A DNA stretch of 64,000 nt from Rhodococcus sp. 105337 (GTDB taxonomy: Bacteria > Actinomycetota > Actinomycetes > Mycobacteriales > Mycobacteriaceae), in assembly GCF_012844225.1 (NCBI RefSeq), contig NZ_JABAGQ010000004.1, forward strand, positions 1 to 64,000, in the 5' to 3' direction. The notes below the pieces were generated by a model. The model saw only the letters and a list, made by a program, of their open reading frames with translations. It had not been told where the DNA came from and made no database searches. Positions 45,872-55,424 of the stretch are shown in pieces. A program made the translations under genes and the position numbers. Numbering within the stretch: the stretch's first letter is position 1; every line of letters starts with the position of its first letter.

Positions 45872-48316
45872 GTGTCCGACCCGGAGTTCACTCTCGAATA
45901 CACCACCTTCGATGCGGACGAAGAAGGACTCCGCGAGGCGATGACGTCCACCGGCAACGGATACTTCTGCACGCGGGGCACGGCGGAGTGGGAGGACATG
46001 GGCGAAGTCCACTATCCCGGCACGTACTCCCACGGCTGCTACAACCGTGAGACCACCATCATGGGGGGTCGCCCCGTCCTCAACGAGGATCTGGTCAACC
46101 TCCCCAACTGGCTGGTGCTGAAAATGCGCATCGAGGGCGAAGACGCGATCCGGCTGTCGAACGTCGAAATCCTGTCGTACCGGCACATCTACGACATCCG
46201 CACCGCCACCGTGATGCGCAAGATCCGGTTCCGGGACCGGAAGGGCCGTGAAACCACCCTGCACAGCCGGCGCTTCGTGAGTATGGCGCACCGGCACCAG
46301 AGCGGCCTGTCCTGGACCATCACCCCCGAGAACTGGTCCGGCCGCATCGAATTGGTGTCGGCGCTCGACGGACGCATGACCAACCGAGCGGTCGCGCGCT
46401 ACCGCGAACTCGAGGGTCGCCACCTCGATCCGGTCTCCCCCCGAACCTTCAGCGCCGACACGATCGCCCTGAAGGTGCAGACACGGCAATCCGACATCTA
46501 CATCGCGCAGGCTGCCCGCACGCAGGTCTTCTACGAAGGCGAGCAGGACTGCCTCGACGTCGAGCGCGACCTGTACCAGATGGAGGACTACATCCAGCAG
46601 GTGCTGGCGTTCGATGTCACCCAGGGCACGCCCGTGCGGGTCGAGAAGCTCGTGGCGATGTTCACCGCCCGCGACGACGCGATCACCGAGCCCCTCGCCG
46701 CGGCCGGACGCCACGTGGTGCGGTATCCGGGCTTCGACGAGGCCTACGCCGAGCACGAGGCCGCATGGGACGAACTGTGGGACATCTGCGATATCCGGGT
46801 GCCCCGTGAACCCCGCGTCCAGATGTTGCTGCGGTTGCACGTCGCGCACGTGCTGCAGGTCTGTTCGCGGCACACCGCGCGGCACGATGCCGGCGTGCCG
46901 GCGCGCGGGCTCAACGGCGAGGCGTATCGCGGGCATGTGTTCTGGGACGAGTTGTACGTCTATCCGTTCCTCGACCTGCGCATGCCCGACGTGACACGAG
47001 GCCTGATCGGCTACCGGTACCGCCGGTTGGGTGAGGCCCAGGCCGCGGCGCGGGACGCCGGGTACGACGGTGCGATGTTCCCCTGGCAGAGCGGTAGCGA
47101 CGGCACCGAGGAAACCCAGACCGTTCACCTCAATCCCCTGTCGGGACAGTGGGATCCGGACCTGAGCCGCAACCAGCGCCATGTGAGCGCAGCGATTTTC
47201 TACAACGTGTGGCGGTACTACCAGGCGACCGACGACTTCGATTTCCTCGCCGATTTCGGCGCCGAGTTGATGCTCGAGATCGCACGGTTCTGGTCGTCCA
47301 TCGCCCGGTACAACCCCGAACGGGACCGCTACGAAATCCACGGCGTGATGGGGCCCGACGAATTTCACGAGCGATACCCGGATGTCGAGGCAGCGGGACT
47401 GAACAACAACGCCTACACCAACGTCATGGTCGCGTGGATCGCCGGAAAAGCACTCGACGTGCTCGAACGCCTGTCCGCGAGTCGCCAGACCGCGCTGCGC
47501 GCCCGCTTGCGCGTGACCGACGAGGAGTTGGAGACGTGGTCGGAGATGACCACCAAGATGTACGTGCCGTTCCACGACGGGGTGATCAGTCAGTTCGAGG
47601 GATACGAAGACCTCGAGGAACTCGACTGGGACCACTACCGGCAGAAGTACGGCAACATCCAGCGGATGGACCGCATCCTGCGGGCGGAGGGCAAGGACCC
47701 GAACCGGTACAAGGTCTCCAAGCAGGCCGACGCGGTGATGCTGTTCTTCCTGTTCGACTTCAACGAGTTGCAACCGTTGTTCGCGCGACTCGGCTACGAC
47801 GTCGACCGCGCACTCGCTGTGCGGACGGTCGAGTACTACGACCAGCGGACTTCACACGGGTCGACGCTGAGTTTCCTCACCTACGCCGGCGTGCTGGCGG
47901 CGTTCGATCCGGAGTCGTCGTGGGAGCGGTTCATGGTGGCGCTCGAGAGCGATGTGAGCGACCTGCAGGGCGGCACCACCAAAGAAGGCATCCACATGGG
48001 GGTGATGGCCGGAACGCTGGACCTGGTGCAGCGCTACTACGTCGGCGCCCGTATCTACGGCGGCGCGCTGATGTTCCGCCCTCGCCTGATGGACCGGCTC
48101 GACGGGGTGTCGTTCTCGATGCGGTATCGCGGCACTCCCCTGCGCGTGCGCATCGTGGGCGACAAGTTGACCGTCCTCGCCGAGGTCGAAGGTTTCCGGG
48201 TGCCGGTGCGGGTGGGCGTCGCCGACAACATCGTCGAACTCGGGGCGGGCGCGTCGCACGTGTTCCATATTCCGCCGGTGCCGGCGGCACCGGATCGCCA
48301 CGAGCTACCGGCCTGA
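45872..48316 (+). CDS. Glycoside hydrolase family 65 phosphorylase (trehalose/kojibiose-type)
   Basis: An 814-residue GH65 protein: N-terminal beta-sandwich (TFDADEEGLREAMTSTGNGYFCTRG), (alpha/alpha)6 barrel with GEAYRGHVFWDELYVYPFL, and the catalytic acid in IHGVMGPDEFHE; KQADAVMLFFLF and TSHGSTLSFLTYAG are typical phosphate/substrate-site segments. GH65 enzymes cleave alpha-glucosides such as trehalose, kojibiose or maltose with phosphate to give beta-glucose-1-phosphate. Between otsB and a beta-phosphoglucomutase-like gene, trehalose is the likely substrate. GTG start at 45872 with GGAGG upstream. Counterpart of Rv3401. Confidence 0.85.
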   Translation: MSDPEFTLEYTTFDADEEGLREAMTSTGNGYFCTRGTAEWEDMGEVHYPGTYSHGCYNRETTIMGGRPVLNEDLVNLPNWLVLKMRIEGEDAIRLSNVEILSYRHIYDIRTATVMRKIRFRDRKGRETTLHSRRFVSMAHRHQSGLSWTITPENWSGRIELVSALDGRMTNRAVARYRELEGRHLDPVSPRTFSADTIALKVQTRQSDIYIAQAARTQVFYEGEQDCLDVERDLYQMEDYIQQVLAFDVTQGTPVRVEKLVAMFTARDDAITEPLAAAGRHVVRYPGFDEAYAEHEAAWDELWDICDIRVPREPRVQMLLRLHVAHVLQVCSRHTARHDAGVPARGLNGEAYRGHVFWDELYVYPFLDLRMPDVTRGLIGYRYRRLGEAQAAARDAGYDGAMFPWQSGSDGTEETQTVHLNPLSGQWDPDLSRNQRHVSAAIFYNVWRYYQATDDFDFLADFGAELMLEIARFWSSIARYNPERDRYEIHGVMGPDEFHERYPDVEAAGLNNNAYTNVMVAWIAGKALDVLERLSASRQTALRARLRVTDEELETWSEMTTKMYVPFHDGVISQFEGYEDLEELDWDHYRQKYGNIQRMDRILRAEGKDPNRYKVSKQADAVMLFFLFDFNELQPLFARLGYDVDRALAVRTVEYYDQRTSHGSTLSFLTYAGVLAAFDPESSWERFMVALESDVSDLQGGTTKEGIHMGVMAGTLDLVQRYYVGARIYGGALMFRPRLMDRLDGVSFSMRYRGTPLRVRIVGDKLTVLAEVEGFRVPVRVGVADNIVELGAGASHVFHIPPVPAAPDRHELPA

Positions 48317-48335
48317 CCGGACGACGGGAGCGACG

Positions 48336-49142
48336 ATGAGCGAGCACGGACTGCGCGGCGCGATCTTCGATGTCGACGGGGTGCTCGTCGATTCACCCCA
48401 CGAGCACGCGTGGCGGGAGAGCCTCCGCGACCTGATGCTCGGCGAATGGGCTCCGATCCGGGACCGCAGTTCGTGGTCGGAAGACGCGTTCACTCCCCTG
48501 GTGTACCAGGAGGTGATGTCGGGCCGGCCGCGCATGGAGGGCGCCGGTGCCGCGTTGCGGTACTTCGGGATCCCGGATGACGACGAACACCTCCGCACCT
48601 ATGCGGATCGCAAGCAGGATCTGTTGATCCGCTTGATCGACGACGGCAGGTTCCGGGCGTACCCGGATGCCTTGCGGTTCGTGCTCGCGATGCGGGCCGC
48701 TGGGGTCCCACTCGCCGCGGCGTCGTCGTCGAAAAACGCGTTCCGGTTCCTGCGGGCCGTCCGGATGGACGTGTTCGCGCGGGATGAGGGTCTCGATACC
48801 GCCTCGATCGACGAGGGCGCCACGCTGAGCGACATGTTCGACGCAGACCTGTCCGGTCGCGATTTCGCCCGCGGGAAGCCGGATCCCGAAATATTTGTCA
48901 CTGCGGCCGCCGAACTCGGTGTCCCGGCGGAAGCATGTGTGGTCGTCGAAGACGCGGTGAGCGGAATCGAAGCCGCCGAAGCCGGACACATGCTCTCGAT
49001 CGGGGTCGCGCGCGCGGACGACGAGGTCGGCCTCGCCGAGGCCGGTGCCGACCTCGTGGTCACCTCGCTCGACCAGGTCGACATCGCCCGTCTCGTCCGC
49101 GGTGAGCCCGTCTTGCGGCGGCCGGAAACAGATCTCGCCTGA
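48336..49142 (+). CDS. Beta-phosphoglucomutase-like HAD protein
   Basis: A 268-residue HAD subfamily I protein: GAIFDVDGVLVDSPHEHAWRESL (with the mutase-type second Asp and the His/Arg that contacts sugar phosphate), PLAAASSSKNAFRFL, RGKPDPEIF and VVVEDAVSGIEAAEAG. Beta-phosphoglucomutases turn beta-glucose-1-phosphate, the GH65 product, into glucose-6-phosphate. Only 19 bp after the GH65 stop. Counterpart of Rv3400, but with gene order reversed relative to Rv3400-Rv3401. Confidence 0.85.
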   Translation: MSEHGLRGAIFDVDGVLVDSPHEHAWRESLRDLMLGEWAPIRDRSSWSEDAFTPLVYQEVMSGRPRMEGAGAALRYFGIPDDDEHLRTYADRKQDLLIRLIDDGRFRAYPDALRFVLAMRAAGVPLAAASSSKNAFRFLRAVRMDVFARDEGLDTASIDEGATLSDMFDADLSGRDFARGKPDPEIFVTAAAELGVPAEACVVVEDAVSGIEAAEAGHMLSIGVARADDEVGLAEAGADLVVTSLDQVDIARLVRGEPVLRRPETDLA

Positions 49143-49164
49143 ACGGGGCCCGCGGGACCGCGGC

Positions 49165-51588
49165 TCACGACGAGAATCGTGCGGCGTCCGTCCCGCGCCA
49201 TGTCCACTGGGTGACCTCCGGCATGTCTTCACCGTGGGTGCGGATGTAGCGGTGATGCTCGGCCAGCGTGTTCAGCAGGTGTTCGCGGGCGTGACCGGCG
49301 ATGGGACGGATGCGGTCCACCCGGTCGATGACGTCCTTCGCGAGATGGAATCGGTCGATCCGGTTGAGGACGCACATATCGAACGGTGTCGTGGTGGTGC
49401 CTTCCTCGATATAACCGCGCACGTGGATGTTGTCGTGGTTGGCGCGGCGGTAGGTGAGGCGGTGAACCAGCCACGGGTATCCGTGGTAGGCGAAGATGAC
49501 CGGCTTGTCGGTGGTGAACAGGGCATCGAAGTCGGCGGCGGGCAGACCGTGGGGATGTTCCCGGTCGTCTTGCAATCTCATGAGATCGACGACGTTGACG
49601 ACGCGGATCTTCAGGTCCGGGAAGTATCCGAGAAGAATGTCGACCGCCGCGAGCGTTTCCTTCGTGGGTACGTCTCCGGCGCATCCGAGAACCACATCCG
49701 GTTCCGCGCCGGCGTCGGTCGAAGCCCACTCCCAGATGCCGATTCCCTTGGTGCAGTGGGTGACGGCCGCATCCATGTCGAGGTACTGCAATTCCGGTTG
49801 CTTGCCCGCGACGATCACGTTGACGTACTGGCGGCTGCGGAGGCAATGATCGGCGACGGACAGCAGGGTGTTGGCGTCCGGCGGCAGATAGACCCTGATG
49901 ACTTCGGCTTTCTTGTTGACGACGTGGTCGATGAAGCCGGGGTCCTGATGGGAGAAGCCGTTGTGGTCCTGCCGCCACACATGTGAGGTCAGCAGGTAAT
50001 TGAGCGACGGGATCGGTTTGCGCCACTCGATGCGGTTGGTGGTGCGCAGCCACTTCGCGTGCTGGTTGAACATCGAATCCACGACGTGGACGAATGCCTC
50101 GTAGCAGGAGAAGAGCCCGTGCCGTCCCGTGAGCAGGTAGCCCTCGAGCCAGCCCTGGCACATGTGTTCGGAGAGCACTTCCATTACGCGTCCGTCGGGC
50201 GCGAGGTGGTCGTCTCCCGGCACCGTCCGGGCATTCCAGGTCCGGTCGGTGGCCTCGAGAACGGCGTTGAGCCGGTTCGAATTGTTCTCGTCCGGCGCGA
50301 ACATCCGGAAGGTGCTCGGATTGCGCACCATCACGTCGCGGAGGAAGTCGCCGAGCACCCGGGTCGCTTCGGCGGTCTCGTTTCCGGGTGTGCCGATGCG
50401 GACGGCGTAGTCGCGGAAATCGGGGCACGCGAGATCCCGCAGGATCGCGCCGCCGTTGGTGTGGGGGTTGGCGCTCATCCGCCGTGCGCCCGAAGGATGC
50501 AGGTCACGGATCTGCGGGACGGGAGCCCCGTTGTCGTCGAACAGTTCTCCCGGTCGATAGCTCCGCATCCACTCTTCGAGGATCATGCGGTGCCCGGCGT
50601 CGTTGCGGGCGTTGCCGAACGGCACCTGGTGCGCGCGCCAGCTGCCTTCGATCGGAGTGCCGTCGACCTCGGCGGGACCCGTCCACCCCTTGGGCGACTG
50701 CAGCACGATCATCGGCCATGCCGGACGCTCCGTATCGCCGGTCCGGCGCGCGCGCTCCTGGATCTCGTCGATACGGTTCAGTGCCCGGTCGAGTGCCGAC
50801 GCGAAGGCCCGGTGCATCTCGGCCGGGTCGGAGCCGGCCACCACGATCGGGTCGTGGCCGTAGCCGCGCAGCAGAGAGTCGAGTTCCCCGGGGTCGATGC
50901 GCGCAAGCACCGTGGGGTTGGCGATCTTGTAACCGTTGAGATGCAGGATCGGGAGGACGGCGCCGTCCCGGCGCGGGTCGACGAACTTGGTCGAGTGCCA
51001 ACTCGCGGCGAGCGGACCTGTTTCGGCCTCGCCGTCGCCGATCACCGCAGCGACGACCAGATCGGGATTGTCGAACGCAGCCCCGTAAGCGTGGGCGAGC
51101 GAGTACCCCAGTTCGCCGCCCTCGTGAATGGAACCCGGCGTTTCGGGGGCGACGTGGCTCGGAATGCCTCCGGGGAAGGAGAACTGCGTGAACAGGCGAG
51201 CCATCCCGGCCTCGTCCTGTGAGACCTCCGGATAACGCTCGCTGTAGGTGCCTTCGAGCCACCCCGCCGCGACCGGGCCCGGGCCACCGTGGCCGGGGCC
51301 CATCACGTAGATCATGTCGAGATCGCGGGCGGTGATGACCCGATTGAGGTGCGCATAGATGAAGTTGAGTCCGGGGGTGGTCCCCCAGTGCCCCAGCAGA
51401 CGGGGTTTGATGTGGTCGGGCCGGAGTGGTTCCCGCAGAAGCGGATTGTCCATGAGGTAGATCTGACCTACCGACAGATAATTCGCTGCGCGCCACCATG
51501 CGTCGAGGTCGTGGAACTCGGAGTCGACCGGAACTGCCGCCTCGCTGCCCGTCGCTGTTCGTGGTGACTCCGCTGTACGTGACTCCAT
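49165..51588 (-). CDS. xfp: Xylulose-5-phosphate/fructose-6-phosphate phosphoketolase
   Basis: An 807-residue thiamine-diphosphate enzyme splitting xylulose-5-P (or fructose-6-P) with phosphate to acetyl-P and glyceraldehyde-3-P (or erythrose-4-P). Family signatures: [70 protein letters not shown], the ThDP motif [17 protein letters not shown], and [24 protein letters not shown] at 51586-51588 with GAGGAG upstream. Convergent to the trehalose cassette with 22 bp between. The acetate kinase/phosphotransacetylase partners are not here. Confidence 0.93.
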   Translation of the reverse strand: MESRTAESPRTATGSEAAVPVDSEFHDLDAWWRAANYLSVGQIYLMDNPLLREPLRPDHIKPRLLGHWGTTPGLNFIYAHLNRVITARDLDMIYVMGPGHGGPGPVAAGWLEGTYSERYPEVSQDEAGMARLFTQFSFPGGIPSHVAPETPGSIHEGGELGYSLAHAYGAAFDNPDLVVAAVIGDGEAETGPLAASWHSTKFVDPRRDGAVLPILHLNGYKIANPTVLARIDPGELDSLLRGYGHDPIVVAGSDPAEMHRAFASALDRALNRIDEIQERARRTGDTERPAWPMIVLQSPKGWTGPAEVDGTPIEGSWRAHQVPFGNARNDAGHRMILEEWMRSYRPGELFDDNGAPVPQIRDLHPSGARRMSANPHTNGGAILRDLACPDFRDYAVRIGTPGNETAEATRVLGDFLRDVMVRNPSTFRMFAPDENNSNRLNAVLEATDRTWNARTVPGDDHLAPDGRVMEVLSEHMCQGWLEGYLLTGRHGLFSCYEAFVHVVDSMFNQHAKWLRTTNRIEWRKPIPSLNYLLTSHVWRQDHNGFSHQDPGFIDHVVNKKAEVIRVYLPPDANTLLSVADHCLRSRQYVNVIVAGKQPELQYLDMDAAVTHCTKGIGIWEWASTDAGAEPDVVLGCAGDVPTKETLAAVDILLGYFPDLKIRVVNVVDLMRLQDDREHPHGLPAADFDALFTTDKPVIFAYHGYPWLVHRLTYRRANHDNIHVRGYIEEGTTTTPFDMCVLNRIDRFHLAKDVIDRVDRIRPIAGHAREHLLNTLAEHHRYIRTHGEDMPEVTQWTWRGTDAARFSS

Positions 51589-51698
51589 TGCTCTCCTCGG
51601 TCGCCCGGCGGCAGATCGGTCCGTGCCCGGACCGGGTACCCGCCGGGTGCGCGCCTCACGCATGGGTGCGACGCGCCCCCGCGACGGCGTGCACCGAG

Positions 51699-52673
51699 TT
51701 ACTGCGCCGGCCCTGGGAGTCCGCCGGTCGCGGGGACGGAGCCGAAGCGTCCCGCCTGGAAATCCTCGAACGCGGCGATCACCTCCGCCTTCGTATTCAT
51801 CACGAAGGGCCCCGCCATCGCCACAGGTTCACGAATCGGCTTGCCGCCCAGAACGAACACCTCGAGCGTGTCGGTACGCGAGTCCTGCTCGTCGGCCGCG
51901 TCGATCGTCAGGGTGTCGCCGCGCCCGAAGACCACCGTCTGCCCGGAGTGGATCGGACGGCGGTCGGCACCGGCGGAGCCGTCTCCCGCCAGCACGTACG
52001 CCAGGGCATTGAACTCCGCATTCCACGGCACCGTCACGCGCGCACCGCGCGCCAGGCTCACGTGCAGCAGGGTGATCGGGGTGTGGGTGGAGCCCGGTCC
52101 GCGGTGCCCGTCGAGGTCGCCGGCGATCACCCGGATGAGCGCTCCACCGTCCGGTGAGGACAGCAAGGTGACGCGGTCACGGGAGATGTCCTGGTAGCGA
52201 GGCGCAACCAGTTTGTCTTCACGGGGCAGATTCACCCACAGCTGCACGCCGTGGAACAGGCCGCCGCTGGTCACCAGGCGCTCCGGTGGCGTTTCGATGT
52301 GCAGGATGCCGCCACCGGCCGTCATCCATTGGGTGTCACCGTTCGCGATGGTGCCTCCTCCCCCGTGCGAGTCCTGGTGCTCCATGGTTCCGTCGATCAT
52401 GTAGGTCACGGTTTCGAAGCCGCGGTGCGGATGCCACGGGGTACCTTTCGGTTCGCCGGGTGCGTAGTGCACCTCCCCCATCTGGTCCATGTGGATGAAG
52501 GGGTCGAGGTGCCGCATCTCGATGCCGGCGAAGGCGCGGTGGACGGGAAACCCGTCGCCCTCGAAGCCGCGAGGAGCGGTCGTCACCGACAGCACCGGTC
52601 GAGGCTGCGCAGTGGGCACCGGATCGGTGATGCGCGGAAGGGCAAGGATGTTGTCTACGGTCACGGCGGGCAT
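51699..52673 (-). CDS. Pirin-family protein
   Basis: A 324-residue bicupin. The metal-binding motif of the N-terminal cupin is [25 protein letters not shown] (two His, a further His and Glu); the C-terminal cupin has [19 protein letters not shown]. Pirins are iron-dependent and include quercetin dioxygenase activity; the substrate is unknown here. ATG at 52671-52673. The following 84 bp to the sigma-factor stop hold nothing that I recognise. Confidence 0.88.
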   Translation of the reverse strand: MPAVTVDNILALPRITDPVPTAQPRPVLSVTTAPRGFEGDGFPVHRAFAGIEMRHLDPFIHMDQMGEVHYAPGEPKGTPWHPHRGFETVTYMIDGTMEHQDSHGGGGTIANGDTQWMTAGGGILHIETPPERLVTSGGLFHGVQLWVNLPREDKLVAPRYQDISRDRVTLLSSPDGGALIRVIAGDLDGHRGPGSTHTPITLLHVSLARGARVTVPWNAEFNALAYVLAGDGSAGADRRPIHSGQTVVFGRGDTLTIDAADEQDSRTDTLEVFVLGGKPIREPVAMAGPFVMNTKAEVIAAFEDFQAGRFGSVPATGGLPGPAQ

Positions 52674-52757
52674 GTGGATCCTCCCTCGATGCGGAAATAA
52701 TTGATTTCTCAACTATCTTGCCCACCTCAACACCGCGGTGTCGATTTTGTTCCCCGG

Positions 52758-53948
52758 TCAGCGCGACAGGCCGGTGTTGAGCCGCGCGGCCTGCCGCACG
52801 AGGTGCTCGCGCTCGGCCAGGTTGGGCGCGGCGCGGGCGGCCTCGGCATACATCCGGGCCGCCGTTGCCGGGTCGCCGTCACGTTCGTGGAGATACGCGG
52901 CGACCGCCCGGTACCGGGGCAGCGAGTCGTCCAGTTCGGCGAGCGCCGCCAGCCCGGCACGCGGTCCGTCCGCCTCCCCGACCGCCACCGCCCGGTTGAG
53001 CCGGACGACAGGATTGCCGGTCAACCGCGTGAGTTCGTCGTACCACTCGACGATCTGCACCCAGTCGGTTTCCTCGGCGGTGGGAGTGTCGGCATGGAGA
53101 GCCGCGATCGCCGCCTGGGCCTGATACTCGCCGAGCCGGTCGCGGGCGAGTGCCGCCTGCAGGATGTCGATCCCCTCGGCTATCAACGTGGTGTCCCACC
53201 GGGTGCGGTCCTGCTCCGCAAGCGGGATCAGGCTGCCCTCCGCCGAGAGCCGGGCAGTGCGCCGCGCGTGATGCAGCAGCATCAAGGCGAGCAAACCCTG
53301 CACTTCGGGATGATCGATCACCGCTGCCAGTTGCCGCCCGAGCCGGATCGCTTCGCCGGCGAGATCGACGTCCCCCGAGTATCCCTCGTTGAACACCAGG
53401 TAGAGCACCCGAAGCACGGTGGCGACATCGCCGGGCCGGTCGAAACGCACGCCGGAGACCGTGCGTTTCGCCCTGCTGATGCGCTGTGCCATCGTCGCCT
53501 CGGGCACCAGATACGCCTGCGCGATCTGCCGCGTGGTCAGACCGCCCACCGCGCGCAAGGTCAGTGCGACCGCCGACGACGGAGTCAGCACCGGGTGAGC
53601 GCACAGGAAGTAGAGCGCGAGGGTGTCGTCCACCCCAGCCGGTGGCGCAGCGCTGCGCGCGTCCGATGCTCCACCACCGGAACCGCGTTCGGCCCTCTCG
53701 AGGTCATGGGCGACGAGCGCTTCACGCCGCCGACGTGCCACGTCTGCACGGGTCGCGTCGAGGAACCGCCGCCAGGCGACTGCGACGAGCCACCCCTTGG
53801 GGTCGTCGGGCGGATCGTCCGGCCACACCCTGAGGGCTTCGATCAGTGCGTCCTGGACGGCATCCTCGGCCGCCGCGAATTCTGCTCCGCGGCGGACGAG
53901 GATGCCGAGCACCACCGGAGTGAGGTGACGGAGTTCGGTGTCGTTCAC
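52758..53948 (-). CDS. ECF42-type RNA polymerase sigma factor with TPR-like extension
   Basis: A 396-residue sigma factor. Region 2 is AAAEDAVQDALIEALRVWPDD and GWLVAVAWRRFLDATR; region 4 is VGGLTTRQIAQAYLVPEATMAQRISRAKR. A C-terminal about 200-residue extension of helical repeats (LLALMLLHHARRTARL; WYDELTRLTGNPVVRLNRAVAVGE) is the ECF42 hallmark and is needed for activity in studied members. No anti-sigma gene is adjacent; ECF42 factors are instead linked to DGPF/YciI genes, as here. GTG at 53948. Confidence 0.88.
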   Translation of the reverse strand: MNDTELRHLTPVVLGILVRRGAEFAAAEDAVQDALIEALRVWPDDPPDDPKGWLVAVAWRRFLDATRADVARRRREALVAHDLERAERGSGGGASDARSAAPPAGVDDTLALYFLCAHPVLTPSSAVALTLRAVGGLTTRQIAQAYLVPEATMAQRISRAKRTVSGVRFDRPGDVATVLRVLYLVFNEGYSGDVDLAGEAIRLGRQLAAVIDHPEVQGLLALMLLHHARRTARLSAEGSLIPLAEQDRTRWDTTLIAEGIDILQAALARDRLGEYQAQAAIAALHADTPTAEETDWVQIVEWYDELTRLTGNPVVRLNRAVAVGEADGPRAGLAALAELDDSLPRYRAVAAYLHERDGDPATAARMYAEAARAAPNLAEREHLVRQAARLNTGLSR

Positions 53949-53970
53949 TTCGTTTTCGTCTACTGCGGGG

Positions 53971-54378
53971 TCACTCGGTGACGGTGGGTGGCGCCGTCAG
54001 GAACGGACGTACTTCGAGCCATTCGTGAATCGGCTTTCCTCCGGCGCCGGGGGCGGCGGAAAGGTCCCCGGCCAGAGCGAGAGCCCGCTCGTAGCTGTCC
54101 ACATCGATCACCATCCAGCCGGCGATGAGGTCCTTGGTCTCGGCGAACGGTCCGTCCGTGACGGGTGGGCGGCCCTCCCCGTCGTACCGGACAAAGGTGC
54201 CCTCCGGGGCGAGCGCCTGTCCGTCGACGAACTCGCCGGTCTGTTCGAGTCGTGCGGCGAAGTCGTTCATATACCGGATGTGGTCGGACACTTCGTCCGG
54301 TGTCCACTGATCCATCGGTACGTCGTTGACCGCCGCCGGAGCGCCGCGGTAGTGCTTGAGCAAGAGGTACTTGGCCAT
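53971..54378 (-). CDS. YciI/DGPF-domain protein paired with the ECF42 sigma factor
   Basis: A 135-residue ferredoxin-like YciI protein: KYLLLKHYRG at the N-terminus, RYDGEGRPPVTDGPFAETKDLIAGWMVIDV containing the name-giving DGPF motif, and the C-terminal WLEVRPFL. ATG at 54376-54378 with GGAGAAGA upstream. It precedes the sigma gene by 22 bp on the same strand. The biochemical role of DGPF proteins is not settled; they are typical ECF42 targets. Confidence 0.87.
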   Translation of the reverse strand: MAKYLLLKHYRGAPAAVNDVPMDQWTPDEVSDHIRYMNDFAARLEQTGEFVDGQALAPEGTFVRYDGEGRPPVTDGPFAETKDLIAGWMVIDVDSYERALALAGDLSAAPGAGGKPIHEWLEVRPFLTAPPTVTE

Positions 54379-54422
54379 CGTCTTCTCCTCGCGTCCGGTG
54401 TGACCCATTGTGGTCGCACTCA

Positions 54423-55415
54423 CTACGGAGACGGAGCAGGTGACGGATTCTCGACATCGCGGCGCGAACTTTCTTCGGGACGGGACCGCGACGTGGTCGT
54501 GGCGCGTGTGCGTACGGCGGTCGCGGCACACAGGATCACGACGAGTCCTCCGCCGACGACCGGCCAGGTGAGGTGTTCGTGCAGGATCAGCGCGGCCCAG
54601 CAGATGGTCATGACGGGCTGGGTGAGCTGGATCTGGCTGACCTGCGCCATGGGGCCGATCGCCAGTCCCCGGTACCACGCGAAGAAACCCAGGAACATGC
54701 TCACGATTCCCAGATACGCGAAAGCGCCCCATTCGGGGAGCGTGCCGGTGGGCATCCGATCCGCCATCGACAGCCCGGTGAGCGCAACGGTGAACGGTGT
54801 ACTCAGCACGAGCGCCCAGGAAATGGTCTGCCACGCACCGAGTTCGCGGGAGAGCAATCCGCCTTCGGCGTAGCCGACGGCAGCCGCGATCACGGCGCCG
54901 AAGAGCAGTACGTCGGCTCCCTCGAGACCGGCGAATCCGCCGGTCTGCAGGCTCGCGAACACGAGCGCGGCACCCGTCCCGATACCCGCGGTGACCCAGA
55001 ACGCGGCGGGCGGCCGCTCCCGTCCGCGCAGAACTGCTGCCACGGCGGTCGCGGCGGGCAGGATCGCCACCACCACGGCGCCGTGGCTCGCCGGCACGGT
55101 CGTCAGGGCGTACGACGTCAGGAAGGGGAAGCCGATGACCACCCCGCCCGCGACGGCGGTCAGCCGTATCCATTGGGAGCCGCGGGGGCGCACCTGACGG
55201 GTGAGCAGCAAGGCGATCGCGGCCAGCAGTCCGGCGACCACCGCACGGCCGGCGCCGACGAACAGCGGTGTCATCGCACCCTTCTCGACCACGAAGCGGG
55301 TCATCGGGAGCGTGAAGGAGAATGCGACCACTCCGAGCAGCCCCCACCGGAGTCCGTGCTCGGGTGACGATAACGCAAACCTGCCGGAAACGATAGCGCT
55401 ACTCTTGTGTCTCAT
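54423..55415 (-). CDS. EamA/DMT-superfamily transporter
   Basis: A 330-residue membrane protein with ten hydrophobic segments in two EamA repeats (FSFTLPMTRFVVEKGAMTPLFVGAGRA; AYLGIVSMFLGFFAWYRGLAIGPMAQVSQIQLTQP). EamA proteins export amino acids, nucleobases or other metabolites. The ATG at 55413-55415 overlaps the start codon of the divergent MocR gene by 2 bp; a GTG 8 codons further in (55391) would leave room for a promoter. Probably controlled by that regulator. The Arg/Ser-rich C-terminus is cytoplasmic. Confidence 0.82.
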   Translation of the reverse strand: MRHKSSAIVSGRFALSSPEHGLRWGLLGVVAFSFTLPMTRFVVEKGAMTPLFVGAGRAVVAGLLAAIALLLTRQVRPRGSQWIRLTAVAGGVVIGFPFLTSYALTTVPASHGAVVVAILPAATAVAAVLRGRERPPAAFWVTAGIGTGAALVFASLQTGGFAGLEGADVLLFGAVIAAAVGYAEGGLLSRELGAWQTISWALVLSTPFTVALTGLSMADRMPTGTLPEWGAFAYLGIVSMFLGFFAWYRGLAIGPMAQVSQIQLTQPVMTICWAALILHEHLTWPVVGGGLVVILCAATAVRTRATTTSRSRPEESSRRDVENPSPAPSP

Positions 55416-55424
55416 GAATGATAG
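55389..55424. promoter_or_regulatory. Candidate MocR operator: direct repeat AAYGATAG
   Basis: AACGATAG at 55389-55396 and AATGATAG at 55417-55424 are direct repeats 28 bp apart (start to start), covering both divergent start codons. A third, weaker ACGATAA is at 55367-55373. MocR regulators usually bind direct repeats, so this is a plausible operator. No experiment supports it. Confidence 0.4.

Noticed and set aside
45851-47773. 640-codon open frame antisense to the GH65 gene
   Set aside because: Composition-driven shadow frame; the + strand protein has clear GH65 motifs.
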